Counted from the first letter of the stretch, positions 11,273 through 20,413 are shown. The stretch: 64,000 bases of DNA from Jannaschia sp. CCS1 (GCF_000013565.1 NC_007802.1:558001-622000), one strand, 5' to 3'. Notes: generated by a model from the sequence alone, not told the origin. Translations and numbers: made by a program.

Positions 11273-11304
11273 AAAAGACCCGGAGTGCACAAACACTCCG
11301 GGTC
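11273..11304 (-). terminator. rho-independent terminator of the DUF892 gene
   Basis: GACCCGGAGTG (11277-11287) and CACTCCGGGTC (11294-11304) form an 11-bp perfect stem with loop CACAAA. Read on the minus strand it is followed by TTTT (plus-strand AAAA at 11273-11276), so it ends the minus-strand gene 25 bases after its stop codon. Confidence 0.85.
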
Positions 11305-11329
11305 CAACTGTCATTAATGTCGCTATACC

Positions 11330-11827
11330 TTAAGCAGCGGCGGCGCGGTTGACTTGCCCTGTCGCGATCTCGGTCATGCTGCGGTCACCTTCGTAGGCGG
11401 CGTCCAGGCATTCGGTCAGCACTGCGCCGTCGCCGTCAAGATCGAGACGGTTGGCGAAAGCGCGCAGGCAGCCGTAGCCCGCAATCGCATAATGTGTCAT
11501 GCGCTGATACTGCGTGATGATCATCGCGTCGCGTGCATCGGCATCGTCGATGGCCTCGTCCAGACCGTGGGCGCGGGCCTCCTTGACCAGCCCCTCCATA
11601 CCTTTGCAATGCTCACCGTCGGGGTTGATGTCGTGGTCATTGCACAGCTGTGCAATCTTCTCCATCCCGTCGGAAATGCCCTGTGCGCCCGCGACGAGCG
11701 CTTTCGTGAGATCCTCATTCTGGGCCGCTTTGGCCAAGTCGTTGGTCACGTCGAGCGACTGCTTGCAAGCGCTGTACAGGTCTTGCAGTTGGTCGTGATA
11801 CACGTCGTGCAGGGTGCTGATAGTCAT
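11330..11827 (-). CDS. ferritin-like DUF892 (YciF/YciE type) protein
   Basis: 165 residues from ATG 11827, chosen over the in-frame ATG at 11851 because GGAG lies nine bases upstream of it. The N-terminal TISTLHDVYHDQLQDLYSACKQ and an all-helical pattern with Glu/His-rich helices match the DUF892 ferritin-like family, linked to stress responses in other bacteria; the reaction is not established. Monocistronic with its own terminator, convergent to tuf. Cytosolic; no signal peptide. Confidence 0.8.
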   Translation of the reverse strand: MTISTLHDVYHDQLQDLYSACKQSLDVTNDLAKAAQNEDLTKALVAGAQGISDGMEKIAQLCNDHDINPDGEHCKGMEGLVKEARAHGLDEAIDDADARDAMIITQYQRMTHYAIAGYGCLRAFANRLDLDGDGAVLTECLDAAYEGDRSMTEIATGQVNRAAAA

Positions 11828-12094
11828 CTTGATAATCTCCACAGGTTTCATCAGGTGTTACGCCATACCAACGGGCTTGGACCGGAATCGTTCCGTGAAG
11901 GGTTGAAGTGTGGGAACATGCGTCGCACCTGCGGATCAGACACGAATGTAACACCTTTCGGGGCCTTTTCTTTTGATTGACTGGTTGGTTGGTGTCAGTT
12001 GATGAGGATAGGGAAATGTGCCCTCCAAATTTTGAACGCTGCCCCTTCACTACTCAAATTCCAAAGCGCCCAAGGGTTGTCCTGACACAGTCTT

Positions 12095-12601
12095 ATGGTC
12101 AAAAACTGTTTCATTATCGGGGGCCGCCACGTGCGAAATTTAGTCATAGTTCTATTGATGGGTTGGGCTCCAATCGCGGCCGCTGAAGATCATGCGGACA
12201 ATCCTTACGAGCGTTACACGGCTGAAGTCATCAGAATTATCGATGGCGATACTTTGGAAGTCCGCGTGGAGCTCTGGCCTGGGCTAACGGCTAGCTACTC
12301 GGTTCGTGTCCGCGGCATTGATGCGCCTGAGAGAAGGGGAGCAGACTGCGAAGAGGAGCGGGCATGGGGAGAAGAAGCCCGTCAAAGAGCCGAGCGATTG
12401 TATGATCCGGAATCTCTCGTCCGTCTCCAGAACGTTGAGTACGATGTTTACTCGGGTCGAGTGGTGGCGGACGTCTTGCGATGGCGATCAGACCGCTGGC
12501 TGAGTTTTGCGGATGAGATGATCGAGCGCGGAATGGCCGTCGAATGGTATCCAGACCAAGACAACATCTTGTGGTGTGACTTGGCGCAGGCGACCATTTA
12601 G
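12095..12601 (+). CDS. secreted thermonuclease-like (SNase domain) protein
   Basis: 168 residues. A hydrophobic stretch ending APIAAAED looks like a signal peptide, so the product is probably periplasmic or secreted. Alternative GTG start at 12131 would give a cleaner leader (VRNLVIVLLMGW). The nuclease core shows IDGDTLEVRVE, VRVRGIDAPE (Arg, Asp and Glu at the positions of the SNase calcium and catalytic residues) and VYSGRVVADVLR (second catalytic Arg). The region 11980-12600 is visibly AT-richer than its neighbours, suggesting transfer. No terminator recognised. Confidence 0.8.
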   Translation: MVKNCFIIGGRHVRNLVIVLLMGWAPIAAAEDHADNPYERYTAEVIRIIDGDTLEVRVELWPGLTASYSVRVRGIDAPERRGADCEEERAWGEEARQRAERLYDPESLVRLQNVEYDVYSGRVVADVLRWRSDRWLSFADEMIERGMAVEWYPDQDNILWCDLAQATI

Positions 12602-12721
12602 TCTGTCAGCCACGATGCGTCCAAGCGCTCGACATCCACGATGATCTTGAGGTCGCAGATCCAGCAAGCCAAGAACATGGTGAAGGTCTTTGCGTGAGTG
12701 AGCCGAGGCCCCAAATGCCCC

Positions 12722-12749
12722 TTGCCAGCCCCGGCGACTCCGCCTATAC
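12722..12749 (+). promoter_or_regulatory. predicted sigma70 promoter for rpsJ-rplC-rplD-rplW
   Basis: TTGCCA (12722-12727), 16 bases, CTATAC (12744-12749). Leader to rpsJ about 130 bases. Same layout as the promoters before rpmC and rplO. Confidence 0.7.
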
Positions 12750-12882
12750 GCGCGGCAGTCTGACGGGGTGCGCCGTGTGCGCGCCCTTTTCCGTTGGATC
12801 CAAAATAAAGACGCGATGAGGGTTTGCGATGAGCGCCCATCCTCCAATCCGTTCTAGGCCCTATGATAAAGGGTGATATCAC

Positions 12883-13194
12883 ATGGCAGTCAGCCAGAAC
12901 ATCCGCATTCGCCTGAAGGCGTTTGACTACCGGGTTCTCGATGCGTCCACGCAGGAAATCGTGAACACCGCAAAGCGCACAGGCGCACAGGTTCGCGGGC
13001 CCATCCCGCTTCCAAACAAGATCGAAAAGTTCACGGTTCTCCGTGGCCCGCACGTGGACAAGAAGTCCCGCGATCAGTGGGAAATCCGCACGCATAAGCG
13101 TTTGCTCGATATTGTCGATCCGACCCCCCAGACCGTGGACGCGCTGATGAAGCTCGACCTCGCCGCTGGCGTGGATGTCGAGATCAAGGTTTAA
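12883..13194 (+). CDS. rpsJ: 30S ribosomal protein S10
   Basis: 103 residues, full length: [19 protein letters not shown] opening and [35 protein letters not shown], the loop that also contacts NusB in antitermination in other bacteria. First gene of the S10 unit, 15 bases before rplC; here tuf does not directly precede it as in many alphaproteobacteria, because about 2 kb with two accessory genes intervenes. Confidence 0.99.
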   Translation: MAVSQNIRIRLKAFDYRVLDASTQEIVNTAKRTGAQVRGPIPLPNKIEKFTVLRGPHVDKKSRDQWEIRTHKRLLDIVDPTPQTVDALMKLDLAAGVDVEIKV

Positions 13195-13209
13195 GGAGGG
13201 CTACGGATC

Positions 13210-14082
13210 ATGTTGCGCTCTGGTGTAATCGCGAAGAAGGTCGGGATGACCCGCCTCTTCATGGAAGACGGAAAGCAGATCCCTGTGACCGTTCTTCAAT
13301 TGGATAAACTGCAGGTTGTTGCCAAGAAAACGTCCGATTCCGACGGCTATTCCGCCGTTCAGTTGGGGGCTGGTACGGCAAAGGCCAAGCGGACGTCGGC
13401 GCCCATGCGTGGCGTGTTCGCAAAGGCCAGTGTGGAGCCCAAGCGCAAGCTGGTGGAATTCCGCGTGGATGCCGATAACCTCATCGAGGTTGGCGAGGAA
13501 ATCATCGCCGACCACTACTTTGAGGGTCAGTTCGTGGACGTCACGGGCACCTCGATCGGTAAGGGCTTCCAGGGTGCCATGAAGCGGCACAACTTTGGCG
13601 GTCTGCGCGCATCGCACGGTGTGTCGATCTCGCACCGCTCCCACGGCTCTACCGGTCAGTGTCAGGACCCTGGCCGCGTCTTCAAAGGTAAGAAGATGGC
13701 AGGTCACATGGGTGCGGCCCGTGTTACCACGCAGAACCTTCAGATTGTGCGCACGGATACCGATCGCGGTCTGATCATGATCAAGGGCGCGGTTCCCGGA
13801 TCGAAGGGCGGTTGGGTGACGGTCAAGGATGCGGTGAAGAAGCCGTTCCCCGAGAACGCCATTCTGCCCGCAGCCCTGGCCTCTGCCGCTGCTGAAGCCG
13901 CCAAGCAGGCGGAAGAAGCAGCCGCCGCCGCCGCAGCCGAGGCCGAAGCAGAAGCAGCCCGTCTGGCAGAAGAGCAGGCAGCCGCCGAGGCGGAATCCCT
14001 GGCCCAGGCCGAAGCTGAAATCGCAGCAGAGGGCAGCGACGCCGCCCCTGAAGGCGATGCAGACAAGAAGGACGGTGAATAA
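13210..14082 (+). CDS. rplC: 50S ribosomal protein L3 with Ala/Glu-rich C-terminal extension
   Basis: 290 residues; the usual bacterial L3 is about 210. The core is normal: [17 protein letters not shown], then [25 protein letters not shown] with the Gln that is N5-methylated by PrmB in E. coli, and core end about residue 220. Residues 222-290 are almost only Ala, Glu, Gln, Lys and Asp, predicted as a charged helix or disordered tail. The downstream gene starts in the stop codon (TAATG). Confidence 0.97.
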   Translation: MLRSGVIAKKVGMTRLFMEDGKQIPVTVLQLDKLQVVAKKTSDSDGYSAVQLGAGTAKAKRTSAPMRGVFAKASVEPKRKLVEFRVDADNLIEVGEEIIADHYFEGQFVDVTGTSIGKGFQGAMKRHNFGGLRASHGVSISHRSHGSTGQCQDPGRVFKGKKMAGHMGAARVTTQNLQIVRTDTDRGLIMIKGAVPGSKGGWVTVKDAVKKPFPENAILPAALASAAAEAAKQAEEAAAAAAAEAEAEAARLAEEQAAAEAESLAQAEAEIAAEGSDAAPEGDADKKDGE

Positions 14083-14702
14083 TGAAAGTCGACGTTATCA
14101 AGCTGGACGGTAAGAAAGCCGGTTCGGTCGACCTGGACGAGGCCCTGTTCGGGCTGGAGCCACGCGCCGATATCCTGCACCGTGTCGTTCGCTGGCAGCG
14201 CAACAATGCGCAGGCCGGCACCCACAAGGTGAAAACGCGCCGCGAGGTCAGCTACTCCACCAAGAAGATCTATCGCCAGAAGGGCACCGGCGGCGCACGC
14301 CACGGCGCGCGGTCGGCTCCGATCTTCCGCGGGGGTGGTGTCTACAAGGGCCCAACACCGCGCAGCCACGGTCATGAGCTGACGAAGAAGTTCCGCAAGC
14401 TGGGTCTGCGCCACGCGCTGTCCGCCAAGGCCGCAGAAGGCCGTCTTGTGGTGATCGAATCCATCGCGATGGACGAGGCGAAAACCTCTGCCCTGGCCAA
14501 ACAGGTCAAGGAAATGGGGTGGAAGCGGGCGCTGATCATCGACGGATCCGACGTGGACGCAAACTTCGCCCAGGCCGCCCGCAACATCGAAGGTCTCGAT
14601 GTGCTGCCGACCATGGGCGCCAACGTCTATGACATCCTCAAGCGTGACACCCTGGTGATCACGAAGGCGGGTGTCGAAGCACTGGAGGCTCGGTTGAAAT
14701 GA
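14082..14702 (+). CDS. rplD: 50S ribosomal protein L4
   Basis: 206 residues. The exit-tunnel loop [22 protein letters not shown] is intact, as are the N-terminal strand and the C-terminal domain. In E. coli L4 represses its own operon through the S10 leader; no such leader fold was established here. Starts one base inside the rplC stop and overlaps rplW by four bases. Confidence 0.99.
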   Translation: MKVDVIKLDGKKAGSVDLDEALFGLEPRADILHRVVRWQRNNAQAGTHKVKTRREVSYSTKKIYRQKGTGGARHGARSAPIFRGGGVYKGPTPRSHGHELTKKFRKLGLRHALSAKAAEGRLVVIESIAMDEAKTSALAKQVKEMGWKRALIIDGSDVDANFAQAARNIEGLDVLPTMGANVYDILKRDTLVITKAGVEALEARLK

Positions 14703-14995
14703 GCGCAGACGCAAAACACTACGACGTGATCCGCAAGCCGTTGATCACCGAGAAAACCACGATGGCGTCCGAGAACGGCGCGGTGGTTTTTGAGGTGGCC
14801 ATCGACAGCAACAAGCCGCAGATCAAGGAGGCCGTCGAGGCCGTCTTTGGTGTGAAAGTGAAGGCCGTGAACACGACCATCACCAAAGGCAAGGTCAAGC
14901 GTTTCCGGGGCCAGTTGGGCACCCGCAAAGACGTGAAGAAGGCCTACGTGACGCTGGAAGAAGGCAACACGATTGACGTGAGCACCGGGCTGTAG
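14699..14995 (+). CDS. rplW: 50S ribosomal protein L23
   Basis: 98 residues: [20 protein letters not shown] opening and [21 protein letters not shown] tunnel-exit segment, which docks trigger factor and SRP in known ribosomes. ATGA overlap with rplD. A strong terminator follows 43 bases after the stop, so this is the last gene of a short S10 unit; normally rplB would follow directly. Confidence 0.99.
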   Translation: MSADAKHYDVIRKPLITEKTTMASENGAVVFEVAIDSNKPQIKEAVEAVFGVKVKAVNTTITKGKVKRFRGQLGTRKDVKKAYVTLEEGNTIDVSTGL

Positions 14996-15038
14996 GCCTT
15001 GAGGAGTGGGTCTTTTTGCCCACGATTGAACAAAATCG

Positions 15039-15067
15039 AGCCCCGCCGTTTCTGGCGGGGCTTTTTT
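15039..15067 (+). terminator. rho-independent terminator after rplW
   Basis: AGCCCCGCC (15039-15047) pairs with GGCGGGGCT (15054-15062), loop GTTTCT, then five T. Strong; it would stop S10 transcription before rplB unless antitermination occurs. Confidence 0.9.
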
Positions 15068-15123
15068 GTGCGATTGATTTGGAACGTCGGTTTCTTAGCA
15101 ATGGCAAGCAGAAGGATTTCATT

Positions 15124-15588
15124 ATGCTTGACGCCAACACAGCACAAAACCCAGCGCTACTCACAGTCGGGTACGAGGGTACTGATCTGAGACGATTTCT
15201 TGCGTGCCTTGAACAATCTGGCGTTAAGACGCTTGTCGACGTGCGAGAGCGGGCACAATCAAGAAAAAAGGGTTTCTCAAAGACGGCTTTGGCCGAAGCT
15301 CTTGCCGGGATCGGCATTCGATATGTTCATCTCCGCGATCTTGGAGACCCCAAGCCCGGTCGCGATGCCGCAAGAGCAGGCGACTATGAGACCTTTCGTA
15401 AGGTCTTCACCTCTCACATGGATACGGATGCAGCCAAATCTGCGCTTTCGGAACTCGATACTCTGGCAAAGGAGGATCGAACCTGTATCCTTTGCTTCGA
15501 GCGGTGCCACACCGAATGCCACCGGGCAATTGTGGCGACATACCTAAAAGAACTATCGCCCTATGATGTGGTTCACGTTGAAGTTTGA
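15124..15588 (+). CDS. DUF488 family protein
   Basis: 154 residues from ATG 15124, which has GAAGGA seven bases upstream; an earlier in-frame ATG at 15016 lies within the terminator region and is rejected. LLTVGYEGTDLRRFLACLEQSGVKTLVDVRERAQSRKKGFSK is the DUF488 signature start, and CILCFERCHTECHR the signature end, with four Cys and two His in 14 residues, possibly a metal or thiol site. Reaction unknown. Its stop abuts the next ATG (TGA then ATG), so the two are probably made together. Sits between rplW and rplB. Confidence 0.85.
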   Translation: MLDANTAQNPALLTVGYEGTDLRRFLACLEQSGVKTLVDVRERAQSRKKGFSKTALAEALAGIGIRYVHLRDLGDPKPGRDAARAGDYETFRKVFTSHMDTDAAKSALSELDTLAKEDRTCILCFERCHTECHRAIVATYLKELSPYDVVHVEV

Positions 15589-16344
15589 ATGTCAGAAGCA
15601 ACGACCGTCGCAATAATCGTCAAGGCTGCCCCAGTAGTTGGCAGGACGCATGGTGAAACGGTTTGTGTGGCCGGCCTCGACTACGATGGAAACTGGCATC
15701 GGCTATATCCTATCCCGTTTCGTGATTTGGACAGCGAGCAGAAGTTCGGCCGTTGGGATGTTGTTCGTTTTACTTGGCGGGAGCCGCGAGACGACAACAG
15801 GCCTGAAAGCAAGAATGTGGATAGCCAGTCACTACAACTGATTGGCAAAGTGCCTCAGCGAGAGAGGCACGCATTTGCAAGAAGTGCGATTGTACCCAGC
15901 CTTGACCAAGTCAAGGATGCTGGGAAGAGTTTTGCTCTCATTCGCCCCGAGCGCCCAAAGTTCATTGTTAAACGTCACACAAAAGATGAACTTGAAGAGG
16001 AAGGAAGAAAACGCGAAGCGCTCCACGCTCAAAGCGATCTGTTTTCGGTGCCAATCGCTGCGTTGGAGCCAGCGCCTTATACCTTTTCCTATCGCTTCTA
16101 TTTTGATGGTTCGGAGCGGAACTATCGCTGCATCGATTGGGAGACAGAAGCGACATTCTTTAGGTGGCGAGCGGAATACGGTGAGGAAGATGCAATCGCG
16201 AAGATGCAGCACCGATTTGGCACGGAGTATCCCATGAAAGGGGTTGCGTTTGCCATGGGAACGCATCGCGTGCCGATATTTGGAACTTGGTTGCTATCGG
16301 GCATCTTGCGCGTGGATGAAGTAGCTCAAGGCCAATTGCTCTAG
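15589..16344 (+). CDS. uncharacterised protein paired with DUF488
   Basis: 251 residues, no family I can name with confidence. Visible: VAIIVKAAPVVGRTHGETVCVAGLDYDGNWHRLYPIPFRDL (residues 7-47), a beta-rich opening with Gly, Trp and Arg; KFGRWDVVRFTWREPRDDNRPES; a charged helix RHTKDELEEEGRKREALH near 130; and a C-terminal GVAFAMGTHRVPIFGTWLLSGILRV. No signal peptide or membrane helix. Starts directly after the DUF488 stop without its own clear ribosome site, implying translational coupling. Codon use is AT-richer than the ribosomal genes, suggesting transfer. Confidence 0.75.
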   Translation: MSEATTVAIIVKAAPVVGRTHGETVCVAGLDYDGNWHRLYPIPFRDLDSEQKFGRWDVVRFTWREPRDDNRPESKNVDSQSLQLIGKVPQRERHAFARSAIVPSLDQVKDAGKSFALIRPERPKFIVKRHTKDELEEEGRKREALHAQSDLFSVPIAALEPAPYTFSYRFYFDGSERNYRCIDWETEATFFRWRAEYGEEDAIAKMQHRFGTEYPMKGVAFAMGTHRVPIFGTWLLSGILRVDEVAQGQLL

Positions 16345-16394
16345 TCACCCTTGACCCCCACCCCCACACCTCCTAAACGCAGCGCACAGACATG

Positions 16395-16423
16395 GCCCCG
16401 GATTCGTCCGGGGCTGTGTTTTT
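16395..16423 (+). terminator. rho-independent terminator after the DUF488 pair
   Basis: GCCCCGGA (16395-16402) pairs with TCCGGGGC (16407-16414) around TTCG, then TGTGTTTTT. UUCG-type tetraloop hairpins are very stable. It isolates the cassette from rplB. Confidence 0.85.
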
Positions 16424-16429
16424 GGTCGT

Positions 16430-16457
16430 TTGGCCAAACCCAAGTCGGGCACCTACG
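16430..16457 (+). promoter_or_regulatory. weak candidate promoter for rplB-rplP
   Basis: TTGGCC (16430-16435), 16 bases, CCTACG (16452-16457), between the cassette terminator and rplB. The -10 is poor (CCTACG), but a promoter is needed here if both upstream terminators work, and spacing matches the other ribosomal promoters. Confidence 0.35.
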
Positions 16458-16521
16458 GGGGCCTTTAACATCCGGTCGCGCGAAACATGCGGGGCCGTCA
16501 AGCAAACGGAAGACAGTGAAC

Positions 16522-17364
16522 ATGGCACTCAAGTCGTATAAGCCGACGACGCCGGGCCAGCGTGGGCTGGTACTGATCGACCGTTCGGAGCTTTGGAAAG
16601 GACGTCCTGTCAAATCCCTGACTGAGGGTTTGACCAAGAAGGGCGGTCGGAACAATACCGGACGGATCACGGCGCGTCGTCGCGGGGGTGGGGCAAAGCG
16701 CCTTTACCGCATCGTGGACTTCAAGCGGACCAAATTCGACGTCTCGGCCACGGTCGAGCGGATCGAATATGACCCGAACCGGACCGCCTTCATCGCGCTG
16801 GTGCGCTATGAGGATGGCGAACAGAATTACATCCTTGCCCCGCAGCGCCTTGGCGTTGGCGACAAGGTCGTGGCCTCCAAGAAAGCCGATATCAAGCCGG
16901 GCAACGCGATGCCGTTCAGCGGCCTGCCGATCGGGACAATTGTCCACAACATCGAGTTGAAGCCCGGCAAGGGTGGGCAGATTGCCCGCGCCGCTGGCAC
17001 CTACGCTCAGTTTGTGGGTCGGGACGGCGGTTATGCTCAGATCCGTCTGAGCTCGGGCGAGCTTCGCCTGGTGCGTCAGGAATGCATGGCCACAGTTGGT
17101 GCCGTGTCCAACCCCGACAATTCGAACCAGAACCTTGGTAAAGCGGGCCGTGTCCGCCACATGGGCAAGCGTCCGTCGGTGCGTGGTGTTGCCATGAACC
17201 CGATCGATCACCCCCATGGTGGTGGTGAGGGCCGGACATCCGGTGGCCGCACACCCGTTACCCCATGGGGTAAGGACACCAAGGGCCGTCGCACCCGCGA
17301 CAAGAACAAGGCAAGCCAGAAGCTGATCATCCGCAGCAGGCACGCCAAGAAGAAAGGCCGTTAA
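16522..17364 (+). CDS. rplB: 50S ribosomal protein L2
   Basis: 280 residues from ATG 16522 ([27 protein letters not shown]); the longer upstream frame is leader. [19 protein letters not shown] and the C-terminal [19 protein letters not shown] are the peptidyl-transferase-proximal loops, with the conserved His. First gene of the second S10 sub-unit. Confidence 0.99.
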
Positions 17365-17367
17365 GAT

Positions 17368-17646
17368 ATGAGCCGCTCAGTCTGGAAAGGTCCTTTTGTC
17401 GACAGCTATGTCCTCAAGAAGGCCGAAAAATCCAAAGAGTCCGGTCGCAACGAGGTCATCAAGATCTGGTCGCGCCGCTCCACCATCCTGCCCCAGTTCG
17501 TCGGTCTGACGTTCGGTGTCTACAATGGCCGTAAGCATATTCCGGTCAACGTCACCGAGGACATGATCGGTCAGAAGTTCGGGGAATACTCGCCCACGCG
17601 GACCTACTACGGTCACGCCGCCGACAAGAAGGCGAAGCGCAAATGA
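17368..17646 (+). CDS. rpsS: 30S ribosomal protein S19
   Basis: 92 residues: [20 protein letters not shown] opening, [30 protein letters not shown] core. Three-base gap after rplB and ATGA overlap with rplV. Confidence 0.99.
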   Translation: MSRSVWKGPFVDSYVLKKAEKSKESGRNEVIKIWSRRSTILPQFVGLTFGVYNGRKHIPVNVTEDMIGQKFGEYSPTRTYYGHAADKKAKRK

Positions 17647-18023
17647 GCAAGGATAAGAACCCCCGCCGCGTGGCGGACAATGAGGCGATGGCCAAGCTGC
17701 GTATGCTGAAAACCAGCCCGCAGAAGCTGAACCTTGTTGCCGGTCTGATCCGTGGCCAGAAGGTTGAAAAGGCCCTGACGGACCTGACCTTCTCCAAGAA
17801 GCGGATCGCTGTAGACGTGAAGAAATGCCTTCAGTCCGCCATCGCCAACGCCGAGAACAACCACGGTCTGGACGTCGACGAGCTGATCGTTGCCGAGGCC
17901 TGGGTTGGCAAGAACCTGGTCATGAAACGCGGTCGCCCGCGGGCCCGTGGACGGTTCGGTAAAATTCTCAAGCCGTTCTCAGAATTGACGATCACGGTTC
18001 GCCAGGTCGAGGAGACTTCGTAA
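17643..18023 (+). CDS. rplV: 50S ribosomal protein L22
   Basis: 126 residues. The tunnel beta-hairpin [18 protein letters not shown] is intact, where macrolide-resistance changes arise in other bacteria. Overlaps rpsS by four bases and rpsC by one. Confidence 0.99.
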   Translation: MSKDKNPRRVADNEAMAKLRMLKTSPQKLNLVAGLIRGQKVEKALTDLTFSKKRIAVDVKKCLQSAIANAENNHGLDVDELIVAEAWVGKNLVMKRGRPRARGRFGKILKPFSELTITVRQVEETS

Positions 18024-18766
18024 TGGGACATAAAGTCAACCCCATCGGGATGCGTCTTCAGGTGAACCGCACCTGGGACAGCCGCTGGTACGCAGACACC
18101 AAGGATTACGGTGACCTGCTGCTGGAAGACATCAAGATCCGCGACTACATCAAAAAAGGCTGGTGGGAGCATGTTGCAAAGCGCGACAAGCGTCCGGCTG
18201 GCGATGCGGGGATCTCCAAGATCATCATCGAGCGTCCGCACAAGAAGTGCCGTGTGACGATCCATTCGGCGCGTCCGGGTGTCATCATCGGCAAGAAGGG
18301 TGCAGATATCGAAGGCCTGCGCAAGAAACTGGCCGAGATCACGGACAGCGAATTGCACCTCAACATCGTTGAGATCCGCAAGCCAGAGCTGGATGCGCGT
18401 CTGGTTGCTGAGAGCATCGCGCAACAGCTGGAGCGTCGTGTGTCCTTCCGCCGTGCCATGAAGCGGGCGGTTCAAAACGCCATGCGGATGGGGTCGCTGG
18501 GTATCCGGGTGAACGTCGCGGGCCGCCTTGGTGGCGCCGAGATCGCACGGACCGAATGGTATCGTGAGGGGCGCGTGCCGCTTCACACGCTGCGGGCCGA
18601 CATCGACTACGCACATGCCGAGGCGGAAACAGCCTATGGCATCATCGGTATCAAGACCTGGATCTTCAAAGGTGAAATCATGGAGCACGATCCGTCGGCC
18701 CATGATCGTCGCCAGCAGGAGCTTCAGGAAAGCGGTGGGGCCTCGCGCCCGCGCCGTGATCGCTGA
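18023..18766 (+). CDS. rpsC: 30S ribosomal protein S3
   Basis: 247 residues. [29 protein letters not shown] opening, KH domain with [17 protein letters not shown] (GxxG loop), and the mRNA-entry helicase Arg/Lys helices. Ends with a short basic tail. 13 bases before rplP. Confidence 0.99.
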   Translation: MGHKVNPIGMRLQVNRTWDSRWYADTKDYGDLLLEDIKIRDYIKKGWWEHVAKRDKRPAGDAGISKIIIERPHKKCRVTIHSARPGVIIGKKGADIEGLRKKLAEITDSELHLNIVEIRKPELDARLVAESIAQQLERRVSFRRAMKRAVQNAMRMGSLGIRVNVAGRLGGAEIARTEWYREGRVPLHTLRADIDYAHAEAETAYGIIGIKTWIFKGEIMEHDPSAHDRRQQELQESGGASRPRRDR

Positions 18767-18779
18767 GAGGGTCTGACAA

Positions 18780-19193
18780 ATGTTGCAACCAAAACGGACC
18801 AAGTTCCGCAAGATGCAGAAGGGCCGTATTCGCGGCGAAGCCAAAGGCGGATCGGACCTCACGTTCGGCACCTACGGCTTGAAAGCTCTGCAGCCCGAGC
18901 GGGTCACCGCCCGCCAGATCGAAGCCGCACGCCGTGCCATGACGCGTCACATGAAGCGTCAGGGTCGTGTGTGGATCCGGATTTTCCCGGACACGCCCGT
19001 CACCTCCAAGCCCGTCGAAGTGCGTATGGGTAAGGGTAAAGGCTCCGTCGATTTCTGGGCCTGCAAGGTCAAGCCCGGTCGCGTGATGTTCGAGATTGAT
19101 GGCGTGTCCGAGCCTATCGCCCGCGAGGCCCTGCGCCTTGCTGCGATGAAGCTTCCGGTCAAGACCCGCACCGTGGTACGCGAAGACTGGTAA
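18780..19193 (+). CDS. rplP: 50S ribosomal protein L16
   Basis: 137 residues: [19 protein letters not shown] opening, and [25 protein letters not shown] loop contacting the A-site tRNA; the Arg that is hydroxylated in some bacteria lies in this area. Last gene of the rplB unit; rpmC, normally adjacent, is 4.1 kb further on. Confidence 0.99.
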   Translation: MLQPKRTKFRKMQKGRIRGEAKGGSDLTFGTYGLKALQPERVTARQIEAARRAMTRHMKRQGRVWIRIFPDTPVTSKPVEVRMGKGKGSVDFWACKVKPGRVMFEIDGVSEPIAREALRLAAMKLPVKTRTVVREDW

Positions 19194-19231
19194 GACGGAC
19201 GGCGCGTCAGCATTGTCTGGCGAGTTGTGAG

Positions 19232-19263
19232 AGCCCCTGCCGAGAGATCGGCGGGGGCTTTCG
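19232..19263 (+). terminator. rho-independent terminator after rplP
   Basis: AGCCCCTGCCGA (19232-19243) pairs with TCGGCGGGGGCT (19248-19259), a 12-bp stem with one G-T pair and GAGA tetraloop, followed by TTTCG. Ends the rplB-rplP transcript. Confidence 0.85.
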
Positions 19264-19328
19264 CGTGTGTGCCCGGAACCAGACGTTCGTCTGTGCGTTA
19301 TTCCCGTGCTCGCGCGGAGGGGAAAACG

Positions 19329-19964
19329 ATGGACGATATGACCGGACACGACCTTGATGCAGAGCGGCCCTATTTTTTGATTGTTCTGGGCGCGTTTGGC
19401 ATTATCGGCTGCATCATCGGCATTCTTGGCGTGATCGTCGCGCAGGCCATGGTACCGGGGCACGACTGGATTGCCGATACAATCAGCGATCTTGGTGCCG
19501 GCGAGAATGAGATCATCATGGACGTGGCGCTATACGCCTTCGCGGCGGGCATCTTTGCCGTGGCGCTGTGTGCGGCGCATACCCATCTGGGGGGCGTTGG
19601 CTGGTCCGGTGGTGTGGTGATCCTCGCCCTGCTCGCCGCGGCTGTGGTCGTGATCGGCGCGCGGAACGAGTATGGCGACGGCGATAATGAGGGCGTCGTT
19701 GTGCATATATATGTGGTCTACGCCTTGGGCGTCGGCTTCTTCGCCGCACCATTGCTGCTGGCAAACGGGTTCGGACGTGACCCGATGATGTCGCGACGCT
19801 GGTTGATCGGACTAGCCATCCTGTGGGCCGCGGCGTCCCCCGTCTTCTTCTTCCTCCCCACAAGCGTGGATGGATTATACGAACGGGGTCTGGGGTTGAT
19901 CGCATGTGCGATCATTTCCCTGCTGGGGTGGATGTTCGTGGTGCGGGGGCGCCGGGCCCTTTGA
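19329..19964 (+). CDS. DUF998-type membrane protein
   Basis: 211 residues from ATG 19329, preceded by GCGGAGGGG; the longer upstream frame covers the terminator and is rejected. About six hydrophobic segments. PGHDWIADTISDLGAGENEIIMDVALYAFA resembles the first loop and helix of DUF998 proteins (usually with a DxISxLG pattern). Function unknown, inner-membrane. First gene of the island between rplP and rpmC. Confidence 0.75.
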   Translation: MDDMTGHDLDAERPYFLIVLGAFGIIGCIIGILGVIVAQAMVPGHDWIADTISDLGAGENEIIMDVALYAFAAGIFAVALCAAHTHLGGVGWSGGVVILALLAAAVVVIGARNEYGDGDNEGVVVHIYVVYALGVGFFAAPLLLANGFGRDPMMSRRWLIGLAILWAAASPVFFFLPTSVDGLYERGLGLIACAIISLLGWMFVVRGRRAL

Positions 19965-19978
19965 TCGGGGGTCGGGGA

Positions 19979-20413
19979 CTAGGTCGGCCGCACCTCTTCC
20001 AGGTGGTTCTCAATATGCATCAGATGCGCCATGGCAAACTGGTCTTTGCCCAATGCGCCGAACGCAAAATGGGGTTGCAGCGCTCCGTTGAAGTCGCGGA
20101 ATTGCTCTAGGGACGACCACAGACGGTGCAGGCCGTCATCCGCTGAGACCTCTCCAATCACCTCACCGGGGATCGGTTCGTCCAGACCGTGGCTCATCCG
20201 GCCACGCAGTTTGAACACGGTGAACGCCAGCTTGCCCGCCGTCATCTGAAACAGACGGGGCTTCTCTTGCGGGTAGCCCGTCATTGAGAATTCCACCCCC
20301 TGGGCGAGGTGGCTAAAGGTTCGCCCCAGATCCCAATCGCCTGTGGATTGAATGGCGGAGAGGTCGAGCGTGTCAAGGCGGTGGAAGGCGGTGTCGAGCG
20401 CAGTGTTCATCAT
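19979..20413 (-). CDS. DUF1569 (DinB-like) protein
   Basis: 144 residues. NTALDTAFHRLDTLDLSAIQSTGDWDLGRTFSHLAQGVEFSMTGYP and AMAHLMHIENHLEEV match the DUF1569 four-helix type related to DinB/YfiT-like metal-binding proteins; His in HLAQ, and the C-terminal HLMHIENH, are the likely metal ligands. Role unknown. Cytosolic. 14 bases separate it tail to tail from the DUF998 gene. Confidence 0.75.
   Translation of the reverse strand: MMNTALDTAFHRLDTLDLSAIQSTGDWDLGRTFSHLAQGVEFSMTGYPQEKPRLFQMTAGKLAFTVFKLRGRMSHGLDEPIPGEVIGEVSADDGLHRLWSSLEQFRDFNGALQPHFAFGALGKDQFAMAHLMHIENHLEEVRPT

Larger units (their letters stand above)
10824..11329. other. 506-base non-coding gap between tuf and the DUF892 gene
   Basis: Holds a GC hairpin at 10911-10936, a TGCTCAAGGTTGAGCA near-palindrome at 11045-11060, four short GCCC-GAA/GCA-GGGC repeats at 11170-11260, and a minus-strand terminator at 11277-11304. 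I see no convincing gene or tRNA. The frames open here are rich in Arg/Pro/Ala from the repeats and look non-coding. Confidence 0.7.
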
